This document shows, piece by piece, positions 23,284 through 35,115 of a DNA stretch of 64,000 bases; the first letter of the stretch is position 1; every line of letters starts with the position of its first letter. The notes beneath the pieces were generated by a model, which was not told the origin of the DNA, made no database searches, and saw nothing but the letters and a program-made list of their open reading frames with translations. The position numbers and the translations under genes are program-made. Source of the stretch: Camellia lanceoleosa (taxonomy: Eukaryota; Streptophyta; Magnoliopsida; Ericales; Theaceae); NCBI GenBank assembly GCA_025200525.1, contig CM045758.1, positions 190,996,463 to 191,060,462 of the forward strand. Reading direction: 5' to 3'.

Positions 23284-23810
23284 GGGTAAACTATATTTAT
23301 AACCCCGCATTTTTTTTCTTGTGTCAATTTGATCTCTGTAATTTTGACCATTAATTTTAGATTTTGTATTAATCTGCTCCAATTGATAATGTCAGTTAAG
23401 GTTTTTACAAGAAAATAGTTATTGAGTTGGTTAAGATTAGCTTACTAAATTAAACAAATATATACTTTTGTCTATAAAATTATAATATATGCTACTCATG
23501 TGTGTATTTTCAATAAAAAAAAAATGAAAATGCTATCGGCTCCAAATTTTCTAGCAAATGAATGACTAAATGTCTCACATGGGTGTGAGGTCCATTTTTT
23601 TGTGAACCCCACACCCATGTGAGACATTTGGTAAAAAATTTTGTATCCCTAGTATTGCTAATAAAAAAATAAAAAAAAAACTAGCAATTATAACAATTGG
23701 ACCAAATTGAAACAAATTATAAATTCAGGATCAAAATCGAGCAAATTAAAATTGTAAGGACAAAAATAACACAAGAGTTAAAATATAGGGACTACCAATG
23801 TAATTTATTC
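23284..23810 (+). mobile_element. Mutator-like MITE, copy 2 orthologue
   Basis: Same element as 473-996 and flanked by the same TTTTAAGAA repeat (23275-23283 and 23811-23819). The identical insertion site in both copies shows that the MITE was present before the duplication. Confidence 0.8.
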
Positions 23811-24455
23811 TTTTAAGAATAATTACATAATTTCTTAATTAATTTTAAAATTGTTAATAAATATACCAAACAAATATCTACATATTTCCTATTTTTGTTA
23901 TAAATGTTTTTAAAAATATATTTACTAATTAAAAATTAAATGAATAGGTGGCTCTATTAACTCATGGATTGGACATGAATTAGACAATTCTCCAAGGATT
24001 AGGCTTAAATCAATAATTATTGGCAAAAAAATCAACTAATCCAATATTAAAACCCCCCAAATTAGCTCATATCAGCCACGAACTAATAAATTATGATAAA
24101 ATTTAAATCTAAAATTTAAATTTATTAGGACTAGAATATGACCTACAATTTAAGGTGGCTCTATCTTAGATAATATTTTCATACATAAATGTATATAACT
24201 ATTCATTTAATTGTTTTAAACATAAATATATATATAGTTTTTTTTAAACTAAGTTCAAATTTTTTAATAAGTACGCATAAAATATGTCCATATTTCTTGT
24301 TTTTATTATAAAAAATACTTACAAATATCTATTTACTAATTTAATAAATAGATAGGTCAAATGATTCATATAAGTTGGGCCAAGACAATTTTTAATGATT
24401 AGGTGAAAGATAAGTTGGCGTAAATCTAATATTAAGCCCAAATTTATGTAAATTT

Positions 24456-24964
24456 TGTTGGAAAATTTGAATTAAAATTTACTCCAATGGTTGTGTCTCT
24501 TGAGATGGAAAAGTGTGTCATTTTAAAGGATCACAATCTTTCTGGAGAGTCACGGAAGAATCTATATATCTCATCTCCCTCACTTCAATTTGGATAGAGA
24601 ATTCGTCATTTCCTCATCTTTGCATTTATTCTTCATATTTTCCTGAGTCTAATTTTTCTATAAAGAGAGTGCATGCTCGGCGAAGTTCGCTAGGCTTGTA
24701 ATAATAGTGCTGTTAGTGCAAGACATTGATCGTTGTATTGTGGGAGATAGACGTCCATTGAATCTTGAACATCGGTGGGAGGAAGAATCTGTCTTAAGGA
24801 AAAAGTGTTACACACTTGACTCAATCAGATTTTATCTATTTACGTAATGTAAGTTTTGTTACGTTATTATGTCGATTAATTTCAGTTTTGATTTTGCCCA
24901 AAAAAAACCGTTTACATATTTTTAAAATCTATTTTCCATATACGTTGGTACTATTTTTCTAACA
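24456..24964 (+). mobile_element. LTR of the copia-like element, copy 2
   Basis: Begins TGTTGGAAAATT and ends TTTCTAACA, very similar to 1669-2179. The partner LTR corresponding to 10526-11030 is not in the window because this copy is interrupted at 27970. Confidence 0.65.
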
Positions 24965-25552
24965 TTCTTAAGGCAAATTCGGTTCTGTTTATGGTTTTTT
25001 GGGAAAAATATAATTGATTTATTATTTAATCTGTTTATAGTTTCTATGTGTACAGATTTTGTGATACAGATTTAGTATTTGTTGGTTAAAAATTAATTTT
25101 TTACAATTCGTTTTCCTCCATATTGTGTTAGTATTGTTTACTGTTATTATTCATTAATACCATAAATGTTATTATTGAAACTGTTATTAAACAAGATCCG
25201 ATTATTATTGAAGGTGCGTATACCATACACAATTGTTTAGACAAAACAAAACAAATATGAAGTTATTCAGATTTTGAGAAATTGAATGCGTCTTTCAGAA
25301 TATGGTTTTTTTTTGGACTAGGAAAAAAAAATGTTGTTTTTGGCAAATGGTTGATTTTGTTATCAAATATTAAATCAATAGATTTATTCTACTCATTTGA
25401 GAATTGTCTTGTTCGTCTTTGTAAAAGCAAATTTCTTTTGTTTTTTTACCCAAATCTTTGAATGACTTGACTTCTTCTTTGTCCTCTTCCATTTAAACTA
25501 CTAATCTCTTCTGGAGCGGTGTTTGCGCCGTTGGTGGAGCGGTATCACAGTC

Positions 25553-25826
25553 ATGAACAGAGAGGTTGGGTGGGTAAAGGGTTCGACCCATTTAGGCACT
25601 TTTTATATGAATACATTGAACAACATGTATTGTAAGTTTGGAAAAATCAAACCTGCACAGTACTTGTTAAATAGAATGCCTAAGAGGGATGGAGTTTCTT
25701 GGAACACCATGTCCGGGTATGTTTGAGTGGGTTTATACCCAGATGCAGTTTAATTTGTTTTCCCAAATGTGCAATCAAGGAATTGAGCCAAGTGGGTATT
25801 GTTTTTCCATCATGGCAATGATGATC
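25553..25826 (+). pseudogene. Captured PPR-protein gene fragment, copy 2
   Basis: Better preserved than copy 1. Translation gives VKGSTHLGTFYMNTLNNMY, then CKFGKIKPAQYLLNRMPKRD, GVSWNTMSGYV and, after a frameshift at about 25712, a continuation ending FSQMCNQGIEPSGYCF. This is the P-L-S style of plant PPR proteins of the PCMP group, which act on organellar RNAs. About 90 codons survive, so it cannot be functional. The coding resemblance stops at about 25826 and T-rich DNA follows, consistent with capture of an exon together with intron sequence. Confidence 0.78.
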
Positions 25827-26731
25827 TATATAAATATAAGAAAAATATTATGTAGAAGTTTTTTTATTTTAATTTATTTATTAGAGAGTTGGTTTTTTGG
25901 TTAACTCAGAACAATTTATAAACAGTTTTTATTTTATTTAAAAATTATTTTGTTTATATAAATTGTGTTGGAAAAGTTTATTTAATACTGCTTCTTTTTT
26001 TTTCTTTTTCTTTTTTAACGATGCTGGACAGAGTTAGTTTTCAAACTGTTTTTTGTATTTCCAGTTCTGGAAATTTTTATTTAAATTAGTTTTCTGATTT
26101 TCAGTTTTGGAATTGTTTTTAAGAACTATTTAACAGTTTTGACTGGTTTTCAGTGTTGGAAATTTTCATTTATTTGTGTTCATGCCTACATATGTTATAG
26201 AATTGATAATTAATGTTTACAATTCTTTGTGATACGATGTCATTAATTGATATATTTGATACATCGATTTGGTATGTGGTGTATTATAAATGAATGTCAA
26301 CTATTTATCAAAATGTTGATAAAAATGTGTACTTATATGTTTTGACACAAAAGGAATTCTAATTATTCTTTGGAATAATGACTGAAATTGGTGTGGTGAC
26401 CGATAACTCCGCGATGAAATATTATATGAGTTACAATATTTCATGGATGAAAGACGCTTTGGTAATTGTCGACATAGTCACCAATACTAGATAAGACAAA
26501 TAAGATGTAAATATAATTATACAGTAATATTTATATTCCATGTTGAGATTGAAATTAAGGGTTGCAGTAAACAAAAAGAAATAATGCATGGCTAAAAAAA
26601 TATTATTTGACAAAGTGTTGTGGCCACAATCGGTATTAGCCATTTTTTCTTTGTACTGCAACAGAAAGTTATGAAGTCTAATTGTATTTTAGACAAATTA
26701 GTATTGTGATTATATTCACATAGCAATTTAC
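25827..26731 (+). other. AT-rich internal region of the copia-like element, copy 2
   Basis: No gene is recognised. It includes the 26061-26440 stretch that was lost from copy 1 when the gypsy fragment inserted. There, phrases around CAGTTCTGGAAATTTT and TTTTCAGTGTTGGAAATTTTC repeat two or three times. Confidence 0.5.
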
Positions 26732-27359
26732 TGTTGGGTATACCTCTTTGGTGGAGTGTAGGACCCAATTGGTTTTGGAAAAAGAGTTTTAATTTGGCTT
26801 GGTTTAGGTATAATATTTTTATATATTATATTTGTGGAGGCCCAATCCAATTTGGATACAATTAGGGTTTGATTACAAAACCCTAGATTCACAATACATA
26901 ATTATTGATGTTATTTTTCCCTAAGAAAAAAGTGGCGGCTACTACAAGTTGTATTGGAGAAAAAATCAACTTGGTGTTGTTTGGTTATTCTTGATTTGAC
27001 TTGGTCAATCAAGAATTGGTGCTTTGATTTGTGAAGAAGTTTGGTTCGTTATTTTGGGTCTTCTTCAACTCGAGTTACGAAGATTTTGGTTCATCTATTT
27101 GGTGAGGTCTTTCCTCTTGTTTATTTGTGATTATTTGGAATTCACCTAAGGGTGGTTTTGTGAGACCATTCGTGTCTCGTTTGTAATCGTTTGGAACTTA
27201 TTTGGTTGATAGTGGAATCGGATTTCGATCCCGTGGACGTACCTCACATTGAGGGAACTACGTAAAAATTCTTGTGTTGCCTTTGATTTAATTTTTCCAC
27301 ATTAGTTTATATTCCCATTGATTGATTTACTTGTGGGGATTCATCGATTTTCCCTAACA
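26732..27359 (+). mobile_element. Solo LTR, 628 bp, TSD TTTAC
   Basis: Starts TGTTGGGTATACC and ends TCCCTAACA. TTTAC flanks it at 26727-26731 and 27360-27364. Copy 1 keeps the empty site with a single TTTAC at 9384-9388, which proves the insertion and its exact edges. It has no internal region. Its size and ends fit a copia-type LTR, but the family is not identified. Confidence 0.92.
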
Positions 27360-27969
27360 TTTACATCTTGTTATTTAGTTTAAGCATGCCAATTAATGAT
27401 ATATTGTGATTTACCTCAGAATTGTGGGGGTGTAGTAATATTTTTGTGTAATTATACATCAGTAAGAGAAATTAAGTTTCCTTAAAATGCTTAAAATGTA
27501 GGGGTGCTTGGAGGATTTTACTAAAGTAACGGTTCCAATAATAGGTACACAAAGAATCTCAATTCTTTCTATAGAACAAAGTTAAAGTAGAAGCAAAAAT
27601 GGTTTCATTAACTCTTAAGGAACAACTATATGTTTATTATTTAAATTTGAAAATGGAAGCGACATAGAGTAACGGTAAGTCTTGATATAATCCAAGATTT
27701 AATACCATAAGATATTTGCTTTCAGTTGTGAATATTGTCTAAGGATAATATAATGGATCCACTAACTACTCAATAATATATAACTAAGAAGATCAAACGA
27801 AAAATAGCGGCTGCTAAACAAAGAGTTTGACCAAAGAGCAAATAAGGGAAAGTTCATTGAGGGCAATGTGATTAAAACCTATTACATCAAAGTCCTCATA
27901 ATAGTAACCATACTTAGTTGACTGAAGATCCCAAGAATTAAGTTCAAAGGGACAACTAAGTTATGTATG

Positions 27970-29238
27970 TGTAATGACCCTACCACGTCTAATGATTAGT
28001 ACTTAATTAATTAAGGAGATTTGAAATTTAATTGTCAATTATTCTAATTTGACCTGAGATTTAAGAAAAATTATGAAGGCTGATTCGTATGTGATTCTAC
28101 TAAGGATTTATTTTAGAATTAGAAATTGAAAGCCTAAATGGCTCAAGATAGTACACATGGTGAATTGAATTATTTAATTTCGAGTATCAGACCTATGAGA
28201 GTTTAATTAAATATTCGATTCGGATTTAGTAAAATTGGGATTTGATTAATTGGGTCCGAATTGAGGTTAATTAAATTAATTAAGTTATGAGGATTGATAA
28301 TTGCGATTAGTTTGAACTAAATTTACTTATGAGGTGCCCAATACGCAATTTATCGGCGGAGATTTTGAATTTGATATGAAATTGAAGACCTTAAAGATTT
28401 GAGAAACCAAAATCGATGATGACAATAAATTTAATTTGATATTTTGAGCCTTTTGGGAATTTGATTAAAAATTTGATTTAGATTGATAAATTAATTATGA
28501 TAGATTAGGCTTTAATGGAAGTCAAATTAGATTAATTAAATTATGTGGAATGTGTGATTAGTTATGATTAATTAAGCTAAGTGGTAATCATAATTAACTA
28601 AAACAAAAGAGAGAGAGAGAGAGAGTAATCAATTAAATTAATACATAATTGGCAAGACAATCCAATATTGCTCTAATTAATTACGATGTTGATTTATGCT
28701 TGTGAGACTTCTAGAAAAGTTGAGAGCATTGCTGGACAGCCATTATCTACATGTATATGAGATGGAAAAAGGAACTGAATCAGGTTGTAGGAAGGAAAAA
28801 GCCGAAGAGAGAAAGAGAGAGAGTGAGTGAGGCCAAGATTTGTACTATTTCTGGAGAAGAACTCAAGGAAAAGCTATGGAGTAAAGAAAGAAAATGAAGA
28901 AAAGAAAAGGGGAAGTAGAGGAGAAACAATTAAAATGCTGAAATTAAAGCTTAAGGTATGAAATCATGCTTAATTTTTATAAAATCTTTATATTACACTT
29001 GAAATTAAAGATGAAATTGGACTCAAAATCATGTAATTAATAGGAATTAGCAAGAAGATGAAGAAACTTGGAATTATGTTTAAGATTATGAAAATAAATT
29101 TGGAAATTAATTAGTTAAAATTTGATTTTTGTTATTCTTCATAAATTGAAACTCATCCTTACATGCATATTAGAATTTCAAGGTTTTAGATTTAATTCAT
29201 GTGTAAAAGACTTATAAGTTTAAATTTGGGTTAGATAT
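27970..29238 (+). mobile_element. Ty3/gypsy LTR, left part (split by the copia element)
   Basis: Starts TGTAATGACCCTACC, like the other two long gypsy LTRs, directly after host sequence of copy 2. The possible target duplication GTATG lies at 27965-27969. A short GA microsatellite is at 28606-28625. It is interrupted at 29239 and resumes at 51727. Whether this is a solo LTR or part of a full element cannot be known, because its right end is also interrupted (53172). Confidence 0.75.
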
Positions 29239-29502
29239 TGAAACAATAGTTTGAGAGAGTGAGAGAGCAAATGAATAACTCTGCATGAATTTGTATTGTG
29301 TGTAATTTACAAAGAGAAATTCACTCTCTTTATAGAGAGGAGATGACGCATTGGATGCCAAAGTGAGGCACCGAAAGTAGAAAGGAAAAGGAAAAGCAAA
29401 AGAAGAGCGTACTTTATATTACTTTACATAAACTATTGCTTACTTTATATTACTTTACATAAACTATTGCTAACATGCTAACAGGTATACAATACACTAA
29501 CA
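29239..29502 (-). repeat. 3' LTR of the copia element
   Basis: On the minus strand it runs from TGTTAGTGTATTG to ACTATTGTTTCA. It contains a 32-bp tandem duplication around TTACTTTATATTACTTTACA, also present in the other LTR. The adjoining minus-strand polypurine tract (GTTTGCGGGGGGA) is at 29503-29516. Confidence 0.85.
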
Positions 29503-29524
29503 TCCCCCCGCAAACTCAAGTTAC

Positions 29525-30160
29525 TCAAGGAGGGAAAGCATCAACCAACTTGAGTTTGGAAACAAGATCACTGAAGCGCCCAGGAGGATGAGCCTTGGTG
29601 AAAATATCAGTAGGCTGATCAACAGAAGCAATAGGAAGAAGATGAATAGTACCACAGGTAACATGCTGGCGAATGAAATGACAATCAATCTCAATATGTT
29701 TGGTGCGGTCATGAAAAACATCATCGTGAGCAATCTGAATGGCACTTTGATTGTCATAATAGAGAGAGGTAGGACCAGAAGAAGAAACACCCATATCAAC
29801 AAGGAGCCAGCGAAGCCAGAGAAGTTCCTGAGTAGTGTCAGCAAGAGCCCGGTATTCAGCTTCGGTACTAGAGCAAGCAGTGAGCGATTGTTTTTTGTTA
29901 CGCCAAGTAAGAAGAGAATCCCCTAAGAAGAAACAGAATCCCGTGGTAGAGCGTCGATCCGTAGGATCCCCAGCCCAATCAGCATCAGAAAAGGCACGCA
30001 GTTCAAGAGAGAAGGAAGCAGAGTAGTGAAGACCATGGAACAGAGTGCCTTCGAGATAGCGAAGGATGCGGAGTAGAGCAGTATAATGAGGAGTGCGAGG
30101 AGCCGACATGCATTGACTGACAATGTGAACAGCATAGGCAATGTCAGGACGAGTCACTGT
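29525..30160 (-). pseudogene. Copia pol fragment: RNase H domain
   Basis: Minus-strand translation gives TRPDIAYAVHIVSQ, then the copia RNase H blocks AFSDADWAGDPTDRRSTTG, ACSSTEAEYRALA, YDNQSAIQIA and RTKHIEIDCHFIR, and ends VDQPTDIFTKAH before the polypurine tract. The acidic residues of the DADWAG, STEAEY and YDNQSA motifs are visible. RNase H removes the RNA template during reverse transcription. This stretch is an undamaged frame. It is cut off from the RT domain by the element at 30161; the ACTGT duplication marks the cut. Confidence 0.93.
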
Positions 30161-33100
30161 TGTAACATGCTCGGGGGGTACCCGCGCGCGTTAAACAATT
30201 CGGACTCCCGAGATCTCTTTGATCTAGTCTCACGAGTGCAATGTGAAACATAGATAAGAGTCTAGATTTGGCAACTTTTATTAAAAATCCATTTTATTGC
30301 AATTTTGTCAAAAATGGACTGCGTCATCAGATCTCAGAGTCGCCACCTAATATTTTGGGAAATTAGGAAACCCATGACTCAGTGCCAAGGCCACTGTTCG
30401 TCGTAAACAAGGATGCTTGGCTCGGAACCTTAGGTATGAGAGGGGAAGGTCAATAATGAGCATCCCCGCTCACCCGATCAAAAGATCGGCCTCTACTAAA
30501 CCATGATAAGAATTTTATTTTCTTTATATGTTTATATTCTGATTATTTTAGTAAATCCTAAAATTTACTATGTGAAACATACAAGTATAGACTAGTTTGC
30601 TCAAATTGGAACAATTCAACTTCATGTTTGTTTTTCAAAAAGAGTTTGAATTTGCCACTTGACAAAGTGGGCTTAAAGTTTGTGAATTTGCCACTGCAAA
30701 GTGGGCTTAAAACGTACATTTATTGAATTATTCCAATTCAAACAACAAGCTTTCATCCACAGGCATTCATACAATTATATCAAGTAAGCAAGTACCCTCA
30801 TGGTAGAATACTAACACATAGTAAGAAAATTATGTACAAGCGGGATGCTAAAGCATAAAAACTCACATATTTACCGACGTCCCGCGAACAGCTACAAAAC
30901 AAAGTTAGTAAAATATGCATGATCTTATATACAGAATCCTAATGCAATTCACTCATGAGATGCACTAAAGATTCAACTTCTAAAATATGGCATATGAATC
31001 ATCTCAATAACATAAGGTAGCGCATAGAATCACAGAAGAATTGATTAAATCCCGACATGTAAATGTAGCTGAATCTTAATGCATGAGACATGAATGTAAA
31101 AGCATGGATATGCATGGCATGTCAGATATATACATATGTACAGTTAGGGAAAGCGAGTAAAGAATGGGATAGAAAGAAGCGGGGTGAGGAGATTATTACA
31201 ACACTTTAAATATTACAGATCCAAATAAAAGAGGAGGAAGAAATAATAAAACAAAATAAAATGTCACAAAACACTCAAAATCAAAATAAAAAATAAAAGT
31301 TTGAAATCTCCAGCCATTCATCAACTTGCAAATAACCATCGGTCCCCATGCCTCGGCCCATGTATTCATCTTCAATGGAGGCCCCATCAACACTCAAACA
31401 AAACCGGCCCACTGTCAAGCTGGCCCACCTCTTCAAGACCAACCCATTGGGCCAATCAAAAAATGCCCCAACCCAACATGAATGACATCCACATGGGTTA
31501 TTATTTTGCAGCACCAAAATCCCACAACTTTACAGCCCAATAACCATGATTTTTCTCCAAGTGCTGGATTGTTAAGCTCTCTGTTTTGTTTGAGGCTTTG
31601 GCAGAGAGAGAGATTAGTTTGACCCTCCGAGAGAGAGTCCGTGAGATCGGTTCAACCGTATGCGGCAGAGAGAAGACCAAGAGTGAAGAGGGGCTGCTGT
31701 TGCTGCCGTGATGGTGGTGGTTTGGTTACAGAGAATAGGGAGAGAAACATGCATTTGTTTTCTATGAGAGAGAGGGAGACAGTTTGGTGGTCTGCATTTC
31801 TGAGAAAGAGTGCCTGTGTGAGAGGTCTCCGTGAGAGAGAATTGCAGAGAGAGAGAGAGAGAGAGAGTTCAGCCCCTCCTCTATTAGCTTCCAGACCGAA
31901 AACAACCCATGCTTGGATTGTTTCTCTCCCAACTGAGACCTAGAGAGAGAGAGTCATATAGAGAGAGAGATTGAATGGGTGCCCCCTCAAAGACAGAGAG
32001 AAACCCGTGTGCGTTGCAGAGAGAGAGACCCAACTAGAGAGAGATGAGAGCCGTGTGTTGTGTTGTGCGTGGTGTGTGCTTATGTATGCATGTGCTGTGG
32101 GCATGGTGTAGTAGTGTGTATATTAGTGTGTGTATTTTTTGTCAAAGCTGCCGAAAGAGTGAGAGAGCTCTGTTAGAGAGAGAGCTGGGTTTGGTCTTCT
32201 GTGTGTGTCGGTGTGCTGTGTGTGCATGTGTATGCATGGTACCGTGTGTGCATTTGTTGCTGGGTTGAGAGAGCGAGGGGGATGGGTTTGGTCTGTGTTG
32301 TCTAGTGTGTGTATGGTGTATGGTGTGTGTGTGGTGTGTGCGTGTCGTGTGCTGTCTCTAGGTGTGTGTTGTGAATGGTGGGTCTGTGTGTATGGGCTCC
32401 CGTGTGTGTGTATAGCTCTGTGATCGTGTGTGCTGGGTGTCTGCCGTGTATGAATGGTGTGGGTGTGTGTAGTGTGTGTAGTGTGTGTGTGTGTGTTCCG
32501 AGCGGAAGAGAAGAGATGGCTCCTTGGTCTGTGTCTCCAACTATGTGTGTATGAGTGTGTAGGTGAAACAAAACAATTTGATCAGCCTCTCATGGCCGGA
32601 GAGGAGTGAGAGTGAGATGTAGAGAGAATGTGTGGGTATGGGTGTGTGCCGTGGTGTGGAAGGAGCTCAGTGTGTGTCTGTGTGAGAGTTGTGTCTGTAT
32701 CAGTGGGTGTATGCAAAGATAAAGCTTGGTGGAAGGTAGTGTGATGTGTAGCCATGTGTGTGGGTCTCTTTGTGCCGCGTGTTGCCCCAGATTTAGAGCT
32801 TCAAAGGGGTGATCTTCCATGCGAAAGAGAGAGAAGAGAGAGACAGGTTTTGTGTCTCCATGCCCGTGTGTGCTGCTGTGTAATGGTGTCAATGGTGATG
32901 TGTCTGTGTGAGTGATGTATGTAAGAAGATGAAGTTGGTCGTGTGATAGGAGAGAGAGAGAGATGAAGTTGGGTTGGTTTTTTCTCTAAAGAGAGAGAGT
33001 TTGCAAGACCAAAAATTCTCTCCCAAAATCCCCCCCTCTTCTTGGTGGTGTGTTGAGTCTCAATGATAGAGAGAGAGCCATCACCCATGCATGTCGGTAA

Positions 33101-33758
33101 GATGAGAGAAACCAAATTGGAAAGAGAGTGCCCTTCATCAGTGTATCCCTCAATCATTCAAGAGAGTGAAGTATTTGTTGTGTATCTCCTCCCCACCCAC
33201 TCTCACCTGCTCTCCTTTTTTTTTCAATCTTCTCCCCCTACTTTGAACCCCACCCACCGAATTAGCATACATAAAGCAAACCAACTCCTCTTCTTTCTAC
33301 AAAAATATTCCCTATGTCTCTCTTTTGAAAATCATTGTCCACCACCACCCCCTTTTTTTTTCTTTTCTTTTAGCTGTCTACTCTCTCCACCATAATAATT
33401 CTCCACCCATTCTTCTACTCAAAACACAACCCATCATTCTGACCATTTTTTTTATTTTTATTTTTCATTTTCTATTTTTTTATTTTTTATTTTTTTTTAT
33501 TATTTTCTATTTTTCAAAATTAGCTAAAATGTACCGCTTTATATAACACCACCTAAAAATATGTACACGTATAAAATTATAAAATATTACAAATTAATAA
33601 TTTGGCTAAAATGGGTGAGGTTTGAGATTAAAACTTCAATCTGATTTTTTTGATATTTTCTGCTGAAAAATTTATAAAATGACATATTCCAATTTACATC
33701 ATGGGGTGTTCAAAAGAAAGTGTCCAAGTCTTAGGGCCGGTCAAAATGGGGTGTCTCT
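30161..33758 (-). repeat. 3' LTR of the 14.7 kb element
   Basis: Aligns with 41307-44877. Its outer end reads TGTAACATGCTCGGGG on the plus strand. The inner end is slightly diverged (GGTGTCTCTGA instead of GTGCCTACA). It contains GA-rich stretches (31840-31870), a long GT-rich low-complexity tract (about 32040-32550) and poly-T runs (33340-33500). The many frames in this tract are composition artefacts. Confidence 0.85.
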
Positions 33759-34049
33759 GATTGCCCTCTTTGTGAGCTCAAGTCATTTCATGACGTGGGT
33801 GAATGTCAAAGTCCCGAAGACGACCCTTTTGACAAGGCCGTAAGACTTGGGCAAACAAACAAGACGCAAATGTAAGTGGTTGAACCCGAAGGTTGCCTGC
33901 GTATCCCTTTGCAAGGAATCAAACCAGCGTAGTTTAGGGGCAAGATGCTAATGATATGCAGGAAGATTGTGAGAACTGGACTTATACGCTACGCGAAGCC
34001 GATTATTTTTGAAAACCTTATGATCATGCAAGAGAGGGAAGACCTCAAC
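33759..34049 (-). other. Junction between 3' LTR and tandem array, including polypurine tract
   Basis: Read on the minus strand, AAAGAGGGCAA lies just before the LTR start and is the likely polypurine tract. The phrase GACTTATACGCTACGCGAAG at about 33979 recurs three times just left of 35260, bracketing the tandem array. Confidence 0.5.
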
Positions 34050-35115
34050 CAAGAGAAATCAACATCCTAACACGTGTCACGCGAAAGGAGGAAAGATGGT
34101 GTAAACAACAGGCGCACCTGATGTTTTTAACCGAGTGAATCAACAACCTAACGCGTCTCATGCGAGAGGAGAAGGGTGGTGTAAACAAACAGGCGCACCT
34201 GCTGTTTTTAATCGAGTGAATCAACAACCTACCGCGTCTCACGCGAAATGAGGAGGGGTGGTGTAAACAACAGGCGCACCTGCTGTTTTTAACCAAGTGA
34301 AATCAGCATCCTAACGCATCTCACGCGAGAGGAGAAGGGGTGGTGTAAACAGATAGGCGCACCTGCTGTTTTTAACCGAGTGAATCAACAACCTACCGCG
34401 TCTCACGCGAAAGGAGGAGGGGTGGTGTAAACAACAGGCGCACCTGCTGTTTTTAACCGAGTGAAATCAACATCCTAACGCGTCTCATGCAAGAGGAGAA
34501 GGGGTGGTGTAAACAAACAGGCGCACCTGCTGTTTTTAACCGAGTGAATCAACAACCTAACACGTCTCACCCGAAAGGAGGAGGGTGGTGTAAACAACAG
34601 GCGCACTTGCTGTTTTTAACCGAGTGAAATCAACATCCTAACGCGTCTCTCGCGAGAGGAGAAGGGGTGGTGTAAACAGACCGGCGCACCTGCTGTTTCA
34701 ACCGAGTGAATCAATAACCTAACATATCTCACGCGAAAGGAGGAAATATGGCCTAAACAACAGGCGCACCTGATGTTTTTAATCGAGTGAATCAACAACC
34801 TAACGTGTTTCATGCGAAAGGAGGAAGGATGGTGTAAACAGATCGGCGCACCTGCTGTTTTTAACCGAGTGAATCAACAACCTACCGCGTCTCACGCGAA
34901 AGGAGGAGGGGTGGTGTAAACAACAGGCGCACCTGCTATTTTTAACCGAGTGAAATCAACATCCTAACGCGTCTCACGCGAGAGGAAAAGGGTGGTGTAA
35001 ACAGACAGACGCACCTGCTGTTTTTAACTGAGTGAATCAACAACCTACCGCGTCTCACACGAAAGAAGGAGGGGCAGTGTAAACAGACAGGCACATCTGC
35101 TATTTTTAACCGAGC
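34050..35115. repeat. 81-82 bp tandem array, about 13 monomers
   Basis: The monomer anchor AACAACCT or AACATCCT recurs at 34061, 34142, 34223, 34305, 34387, 34469, 34551, 34632, 34713, 34794, 34876, 34958 and 35039. Each monomer includes a short inverted repeat around CAGGCGCACCTG and a run like GTTTTTAACCGAGTGA. Two monomer subtypes (AACATCC and AACAACC) alternate imperfectly. In element orientation the array lies just upstream of the 3' LTR, the region known in Tat/Ogre elements as a hypervariable 3' UTR that seeds satellites. Confidence 0.92.

Larger units (their letters stand above)
22549..27969 (+). repeat. Segmental duplication, copy 2
   Basis: Matches 2-9997 in order and orientation. 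It keeps the uninterrupted sites for both gypsy insertions of copy 1. It has its own small MITE (22928-23171), a solo LTR (26732-27359) and, at its right end, the gypsy LTR starting at 27970. The rest of this copy would lie on the far side of the nested retroelement block, outside the window. Confidence 0.85.

Noticed and set aside
29521..29844. Hydrophobic minus-strand frame resembling a membrane protein
   Set aside because: It is an alternative frame of the copia RNase H region.
32044..32571. Many overlapping frames rich in Cys/Val or His/Thr, also at 43273-43716 and 58700-60220
   Set aside because: They are translations of GT/CA microsatellite tracts in LTRs, not genes.
34050..35115. Regularly spaced array that could be taken for a CRISPR-like locus
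   Set aside because: Units are contiguous 81-82 bp tandem repeats without unique spacers, in a plant retroelement.
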